Source: Epiperipatus broadwayi (taxonomy: Eukaryota; Onychophora; Udeonychophora; Euonychophora; Peripatidae). Taken from it: DNA of 64,000 bases. The notes beneath the pieces were generated by a model, which saw only the letters and a program-made list of their open reading frames with translations, was not told the DNA's origin and made no database searches. The stretch lies in the NCBI GenBank assembly GCA_028023455.1, contig JAQFVV010000013.1, forward strand, positions 4,096,001 through 4,160,000, in the 5' to 3' direction. Positions 57,691 through 64,000 of this stretch are shown piece by piece (within the stretch, counting starts at the first letter, position 1; each line of letters starts with the position of its first letter). Both the position numbers and the translations under genes were made by a program.

Positions 57691-59140
57691 AACAAATCAG
57701 CAACCCCGGAATGTATTTTTTCAGAGATAGTCCGACAGCTCATTGATGTGCTAGCTAAAGATTTTCAAAATATCCCGGATCTCTATCCAGTGGCGATGGT
57801 CCCCTTTCTAAAAAAGCATATAAATCCATCTGAATTGACCAACATTAGGCCAATTTCAATGATTCCTTTACTTATCAAAACCATAGAGTCCATAGTAAAG
57901 GACTCAATTCAAGACCAGAACTGGTACACATATCCCACTTCCAATTTGCTCGCAAGGAACCACTGATGCAGTACAATGCTTTCTTTTACTTATTGAACAT
58001 GTCAGGACTCACAGGAAAGCTAAACCCAAAGTAATTCAGCTAGATTTTTCCTCCACTTTTGATGCAGTGGTTCCCTCAATTCTGCTTCAAACCCTCCAGG
58101 ATTATAATGTTCCAGATTTCTTCATCTGTATAATAGGAAATCTCCTCCTCAATAGGTCAGTCTTCACTTCACTAGATGGAAAACTAACTGAAGGTTTCAG
58201 ACCACATTTGTCAATTCCACAAGGATCTCCGCTTGCCACCCTATGTTTTATAACTTATTTGAATCCACTACTTAAACAGATTGAAGCCAAGCTTCCAGGA
58301 ATCTATGTTCCAAGCTTAAACCAAACAGTACATCATATTTCCTATGTGGGTGATGTTTTGGTCTTTCTTCCCGATCTTACTCATCTGCCTGCCTTCCTCA
58401 AACTTATAAACACACATGCTTGCAGATTAAACCTTCAAATTAACTTCATAAAATCATCAATGTGGAACATTAAAACAGGACAACCAATCCCTTCAGTTTT
58501 CTTTTCCAAACCTCTCCCGTCTTTAGGCTTTCCAATTGCATTATCGAGGCTGGTGATGACAAAGGTGATTCAGAACCTAATACTGGTTAAAACAAAGAAA
58601 ATAGTTGAATCACTCACCAAGATCTCTTTATCACTCATTGGCAAGGTTACACTATTAAACACACTGGTTTATTCCAGACTGTCCTATTACCTTCCCATCA
58701 TCAAACCCACTAAGCTTTTCAAAAAATCAATGAACTCTCTGTGTTCCAAACTTTTCTGGAATGGCAAGGTGGTGGCTATTAGCATGGTCAAGGCTCAAAT
58801 GTCTAAAGAGCTTAATGGTCTTGGTCTGCACTCTGTCTCCACCCTCTACCTTCAAAAATCCATTTCCCTTCTGTGCTCAACATGCTTAAAATTGCCAAAC
58901 CTCAATCTTCCAGAGGTTGTCAACCCTCCTGATACTCCACCTCCACTTACAAGTAAATGGATGGGTGAGGTCTGGAATCAAGTCAGTATAACCATGAATC
59001 CCAGTCAACTAGCTCTTGATACTAAAAAAATCTTTCTGGACTGTCTACAAATTAAAATACAAGAATTAAGCTCTGACTCAAAACATACTGGGGCTTTCCA
59101 ACAAAGCCTTGATCCAAAAGCTGAATCACTGGTATGTTGA
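57691..59140 (+). pseudogene. LINE ORF2 reverse transcriptase, deleted, frameshifted and catalytically dead
   Basis: The RT enters at LYPVAMVPFLKKHINPSEL and NIRPISMIPLLIKTIES (57,780-57,900) and shifts frame near 57,960. It continues VIQLDFSSTFDAV (A motif, Asp at 58,043), LSIPQGSPLATLCFITYLNP (B motif) and ISYVGDVLVFLPDL (C motif, 58,343-58,354). The C motif reads Y-V-G-D in place of Y-x-D-D, so the first catalytic Asp is Gly. Thumb motifs LFWNGKVVAISMVKAQ and LNGLGLHSVSTLYLQKS follow. Only about 60 residues separate the endonuclease from the RT fingers, far fewer than usual, so an internal deletion is likely. Confidence 0.75.
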
Positions 59141-59435
59141 ATCCAAGCACATTGACTTTCTTCTTAAGCTCAATCTGGCTTCTCTTCCCACCAGTTGCTT
59201 TCTTGTGGCCAGGAGGGGTTTCTCAACGATTGTACCCCAGTGTCTGCTCTGCCACTCAGCTGATGAGACCACAGCACACCTACTATATACAGGCTCCACC
59301 TTCTCTCCGATCATGAACTTCATCATTAACAAAGTTTTACTAGATATCAGAGATGTCCTATCAATTCAAAACATGATCAAACAAGGAACCTATGCCTCCA
59401 TCAGACTGTCCATCTTCTTGATCTTCACCTTATAG
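59109..59435 (+). pseudogene. LINE ORF2 C-terminal Cys/His finger region
   Basis: After a further frame change near 59,110-59,140 the ORF2 tail reads HIDFLLKLNLASLPTSCFLV and then QCLLCHSADETTAHLLYTGS. The paralogue at 47,119 has C-x2-C-x8-H-x4-C at this place. Here the first Cys pair and the His are kept but the last Cys is Gly. This finger is thought to help LINE proteins bind their RNA. The frame ends at 59,435; the rest, to the A-rich end near 59,690, is untranslated flank. Confidence 0.65.
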
Positions 59436-59700
59436 CTAACCAGATGCAAATTAATGGTTGGACATTTTAAAAACACTCCACTTCAAGTTTACATCAAGCT
59501 ACTCACGCAGGCTAAAGTCAGAGACTCAGCCCTTGCACCTCAGCTGTTACATAGAGACACTTGGGAAACGATATCAAGACTGTGCAGAATGTGTTCCTTT
59601 TTTTTAATCTGCATGTTTTAAATACAATGTAAACCTTTCAGTGTATAAGAACACCTCATGTTTAAATAAAAAAAAATAATAAAAAAAACTAACTAACAAC

Positions 59701-61849
59701 AACAACTCTTAAGTTACTATAACATTACAACTATTTAAAAATTATTTTTCTCCTGCTTGTATAGACAAACCATCTGTTGACCAAAAACGTTTTCTTAAAT
59801 GCTTTTCTCGTCTGACACGGATATAAAGATTATATTATTGTATTATTATATTTACTAAGTAAGTTAATTTTCCAGCGGTTTTTGAGGGTTTTAATGTTAG
59901 AAATACACTACTAGATATGTTTACTTGAACATGTGCAATTCTACAAAATAAACTATATAATATCGAGTCTCTTGTTTTTCAAAATATCTACGAGCGTATA
60001 TTTAAATATATATGTAAAATAAGGAGATATTATAATTACTTTTTTTTCTTTTAAATGAATTATACAACCATGAAACGTTCTAATAGTAGCCAATAATTTC
60101 CAACTCGTCTCAGACTAAAGTTTGAAGAAATATTATGAATTAACACATGGGATGCTGAAACAAATCGAGTATGTACAATCACTTAAATATATATACGAGA
60201 CATATTCTATTAGGCATAATTTATATTTATTTAATTTTTGTTTTAGTTTATTTGAACCTATTTTAAAGCCAATATAATATCCTTAGTTCTATTTATTTGT
60301 CTAAATCTTGCTGATTTACTTACTATTACGCTACTTGCATGTTTGTTAGTTTTTGAGATGGCGTTACGACTCTATTCTACACAGACACAATATATAGAGA
60401 TAATTTTTATGAGACACAATATATAGAGATAATTTTTATGAAGTATATTAATATATACATAGATTAATGAAGCATCAATATTTTATTCACACTAAAATAT
60501 CGTTTTAATATTTTTTAAAAATTCCTAGTATTTTTATCTCTATTATTAATTGTTGATCTTCAATTGTTGCTAATGAGGTCTATAGCATTCGAGCATTAAG
60601 GTAATGGACTAGGTAGTTTTAGCTTTTAAGCATGCCAATATATCAATGTGCTAAGTCACTCAAGTAATACGATTATACACTATATATATATTACACATAA
60701 AATAATAATACTTTATGTATAATATGCTTAATCTATTTATTAAATTAAAACGGTAACATATATATATACATTTAAAAAAAACAAAAAAAGTTATTTTCTC
60801 TTGTCAAGTTTATTAATTAATTGCTACGAGTGTTTACTTACATAAAACATAAATGCATAAATAAAGATTTGGTATAATACATTTACATGTATGGCAAAAA
60901 TATAAAACCATATACAATACAGATTAATAAAATCAGAAAACTGTGTAATCAAAGTCAAGGAAATAAAAAGTCAAGCTATCTAATCTCGTCGTGTGACTGA
61001 ATCTGATTGGTATGCAGGTAACACAATCAATTACGCCAAGCTAAGAAATCACCTAACAAAAAGCCAGTGCGTTTTTTCTTCTTTCTTTTATTCCTTAATC
61101 AGCACCTTCTGAGCAACCTTTAATTGCAACCTTGCTAGATTAGCTTTTAATAAGTTAGTTAAAGAGAAAAGTTAAAGGAACACATATATGCAAAACAGAC
61201 AAAAATTAATTACAGTAAATAAAAGAATATATGACATTAATAATAATACAAGGACAAACAATCATTTTGTACAGTTATATATATATATGTTTGTCTAATT
61301 TTCTGCTGGAAATTAAATTTGATGGCTTTGAAGTCTGTCTGAGCAAAGAAAGATGCTGGTTGAGTTTATATTACTTCTTTTACTAGAGAAGCTACAGCTT
61401 TTAAAACAATTTAATTTCTTCTAAAAATATATATTTTACATATATACATAAGATTGCGGTAACAGTATATTGAAGATTTTTGGTGTTGCTTAAGTGGCTT
61501 TTATGTATTTGAGTGAACTATATTTGTCTGAAATACCTCAGAACTGTTCTAAATTGTTAAGGAATTATTTATTATCTCTCAGAATGCAGGTTGATAAAAA
61601 GAATAATATTATGCACTTATTCAAAACAATTTGGCTTCTTAGATGTAAAATATTCTTTGACAGTAATTATCTGAAGCAGCAGATACTTGCAAATGAATAA
61701 AGCTATTTCAGTACCCCAAATTCATTTAAAAAACAAGCAGACAAAGACAAATTATAACAATAGAAATGATATATAAGATTTAAGCTTTTGTTATAATTAA
61801 ACAAATAAATCTGTAGAAGGCAATTACATTCATGTAGGTAACATGCTAA
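59701..61849. other. AT-rich stretch; one short coding-like trace
   Basis: At 59,745-59,825 a plus-strand frame reads SPACIDKPSVDQKRFLKCFS and RLTRI before a stop; it is short and unassigned. A 24-base direct repeat (GAGACACAATATATAGAGATAATT) is doubled at about 60,381-60,440. The frame at 61,494-61,700 has no recognised product. Confidence 0.35.
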
Positions 61850-63650
61850 TCCATTAGCTTATTTATATGATACTTTGCTGTGTTGTCTTTTAATGTCTAC
61901 TGCAAACATTCCTCTTTGAAGAATGTCAACACCTCATTTAATTGTAACTCTTCATTGCATTTTATTATCATCCATGACTTTTTAATAAAAGCAATCATTA
62001 TTGTATTCCTTTAGAGTGTCTTTAAAATAATTTTTATAATGTACATGGCCTCTTGCAAAAAATGGTGCTCAAGCTTATCGTGAAAGACTTTTTTTAAGGA
62101 AATATGGTGCTGTTTATTTGTTTCATATTGACAATCCAATTTAAATATAATTATACAATAATAGACTTTTATTCAGAATTTTGAAGATTATAGTAACTGA
62201 TTTTATGGTTTTGTCATTACATTTTTAGAATTTTACTTTATTATTTCTTAAATAAATCTTTACTAATATCTTTATGTTAGATTAATATGGTGTCCAAAAT
62301 CTCATTTCATACAATAAAGGAAGTAAAAATAAAAGCTCTATTCACAATGTAACTATTATGTCACTATAATATTCTACTTTTAAACTTGTTAAATGCAACA
62401 GTTGTTCAATGGAATCTATGTTGCATCTCAAAATCTAAATCTCACAAAATTACCAAAATATTTAAATTTGCTCACATTTTCAAATTGATAACCTTAAAAA
62501 TTAAAAACTTGCTAGATGTATTTCATTCATTGATGGAGGATTTTGACCATTACTAAATTAAAATATTTAACATTAAATTCATTCAATAAACAATCTTTTA
62601 AAATAACAAGGATAGTATAACCATCAGCATAATATTGTTGTTTTTAATCAATTCAAATTAATAATATTATCATTAAATCTGTATTGCATCTTGATGCCTG
62701 TTTTGTGAAGTCTTATGGACAATAGTACACATGTTTGTTTAACATTTTTCATTTCAAGTGCCTCAGAATTTTAGCTAGTAGCCACAATACTTGTTTTGTT
62801 TGAAAAGCAAACAAAATTTGCATGACAAACAAAAAATTTAAAATATTATCGCTAACTTATTTGACAGAATCAAATGAATTGACCAAATTAATAAAAGCAA
62901 TACATAAATCACTTCTTTGTTCATAACATATTTTCTTTGACAGCAAAAAGTATGTTGATTCTTTAAAACCAAATTGGGTTTATGATAACTATTCATCTAT
63001 AATTAAAAACAATCAATAAAATCTATGAAAATATCTTTGCTGTAATTGATTTTATTGTAATTTCATAACAACTGCAATCTTATCTATTTTTTATTATTAT
63101 AAATTGTTACAATGAAATTATATTTAGTATTAGGTGAAACAATTTCATAAATCCATATATTTCTTACAAATTTCATTAACTTTGAAGCTAAAATACCATC
63201 ATCATATTTTAAACTCTCTAAGTATCTCATGATGAACTCCTCTAAGCTGAATATTTTTGTCCAAATTTAAATCAATATATACAATTAACATATCATTAAA
63301 TTATCTTCTCAATTTTTTGTATCATTATTCAAAAATTAAACAAAATATTTTTCACCTGAAAAATACATTATTATCATACAAGAGTGCCATCAATAGATTT
63401 AAGAGAATTATAATATTGTGTATCAAGTTCTTGTGTTATTTTCAATGAGACAAAAAAGATCCAAAATGACAGTAACAGAGAATGTTAGTATCTTTTTTTC
63501 AGTGTTAATCCACTAATTATTTTTTTAAAAATCTAAAGTGATTATCTTCCTTGCAATTTTAATCCACCAATATTTTTTAAATTTTCTTATCAATTGTTAA
63601 ACTTCTTCCTGTAAACCTCTATAATAGCTATGAATGTCCATATTTAATTC
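61850..63650 (-). mobile_element. LINE family B RT and 3' region, heavily decayed
   Basis: It aligns with 16,860-18,680 in the minus orientation. Anchors are TTGTCTTTTAATGTCTACTG, TATAATGTACATGG, GACAATCCAATTTAAAT, TCAAATGAATTGACCAAATT with AATAAAAGCAATACATAAAT (the A-motif region), TCATCTATAATT, and ATACAAGAGTGCCATCAATAG. Compared with the 16,790 copy, nearly every codon block is broken. The endonuclease part would lie beyond about 63,650 and could not be followed. Confidence 0.6.
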
Positions 63651-64000
63651 ATTATTATACCTTGTACAAAATATCATACAAATTCTTTTAATTAATTATC
63701 TAAAATACTTGTTCAATGTCACAGAATTAATCGTTCTTTTTTTTAGTGAGTTTATTTATAGCCATAACATATTTCTTAAAATAATTTCACATATATGTAA
63801 CTTTATAATCCAGAAAATTGAAATTGGCATGTTAAAGTTTAACAAGTTGTTAATATTTAGCCCACATAATTAATTTTTTATGCAACCACCATTTTAATTT
63901 TGAACTATAGTAATCTATGATGCATTAAAAAATTGGCACTTGTAGGTGGTTGTCAATACACTTCTTTTATATTCTAATTCTTGATTTTAATGTAGCATAT
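63651..64000. other. AT-rich window end, nothing identified
   Basis: Low-complexity sequence. The frame at 63,634-63,873 has no coding character; it may include unrecognisable family B endonuclease debris. Confidence 0.35.

Larger units (their letters stand above)
54780..59700 (+). mobile_element. L1/Tx1-like LINE with ORF1 and ORF2, nearly complete but inactive
   Basis: A Gag-like ORF1 (CCHC knuckle) is followed by an ORF2 region containing an endonuclease, a reverse transcriptase with thumb, and a C-terminal Cys/His finger. It ends in a 3' flank with AATAAA-type signals and A-rich sequence (59,660-59,695). The domain set and the FWxGK and GLxLHSVS thumb motifs are those of the L1/Tx1 group. 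The region is clearly less AT-rich than its surroundings, like the paralogue at 46,830-48,900. It carries frameshifts, stops, an internal deletion and a lost catalytic Asp. The 5' end is uncertain; no target duplication was established. Confidence 0.8.

Noticed and set aside
61542-61589. Possible third exon of the host gene, 48 bases, phase 0, ending CAG/GTTGAT
   Set aside because: The donor is weak, the upstream pyrimidine tract is poor, and the whole region is open for longer than the putative exon.

Overview
The window reads as nuclear DNA of an invertebrate animal. It is strongly AT-rich, gene-poor and intron-like, and it is crowded with decayed retrotransposons: two RTE-like LINE families, an L1/Tx1-like LINE, a Penelope-like endonuclease, a Ty3/Gypsy remnant, tRNA-derived SINEs and long foldback elements. 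There are no operons, ribosome binding sites, rRNA genes, true tRNA genes or CRISPR arrays. I cannot name the species or phylum from the sequence. Coordinates of decayed elements are approximate to tens of bases unless a target-site duplication fixes them.

Layout. 1-1,430: a broken, apparently intron-less protein-coding copy on the minus strand. 3,040-3,400: LINE family A tail. 4,150-8,680: a decayed Ty3/Gypsy element with long direct repeats, invaded by a 350-bp foldback. 10,463-10,683: a fossil coiled coil of 25-residue repeats. 16,790-19,740: a nearly full-length, dead family B LINE. 20,550-21,290: a family A copy with a 5' inversion. 22,400-24,000: a longer family A copy. 24,950-25,041 and 26,937-27,038: two very short tRNA-headed SINEs with 14- and 15-bp target-site duplications. 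27,757-28,029: a second foldback. 28,640-30,045: family A then family B tails. 34,000-34,870: 5' half of a family B copy. 38,600-39,600: another RT relic.

41,400-50,060 holds the only credible host gene. A 57-base exon (41,816-41,872) with an ATG in good context and a GTAAGT donor is phase-compatible with a 74-base exon at 49,985-50,058. Together they encode a 39-residue N-terminus that I do not recognise. The 8.1-kb intron carries a foldback with a 14-bp target-site duplication (42,032-42,451), an imperfect palindrome that encodes similar peptides on both strands (42,750-42,965), a processed-pseudogene-like stretch (43,104-43,800) and a 5'-truncated L1/Tx1-like LINE in antisense (46,830-48,900).

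51,760-52,330 is another family A copy. 53,436-53,864 is the GIY-YIG endonuclease end of a Penelope-like element. 54,780-59,700 is the most complete element: an L1/Tx1-like LINE with ORF1 (CCHC knuckle), endonuclease, reverse transcriptase and C-terminal zinc finger. It is dead through frameshifts, stops, an internal deletion and loss of a catalytic Asp. The window ends with a family B copy (61,850-63,650). The transposon proteins would have cooperated (RNA binding, nicking, reverse transcription), but no copy here looks active. The SINEs would have depended on LINE machinery such as this.
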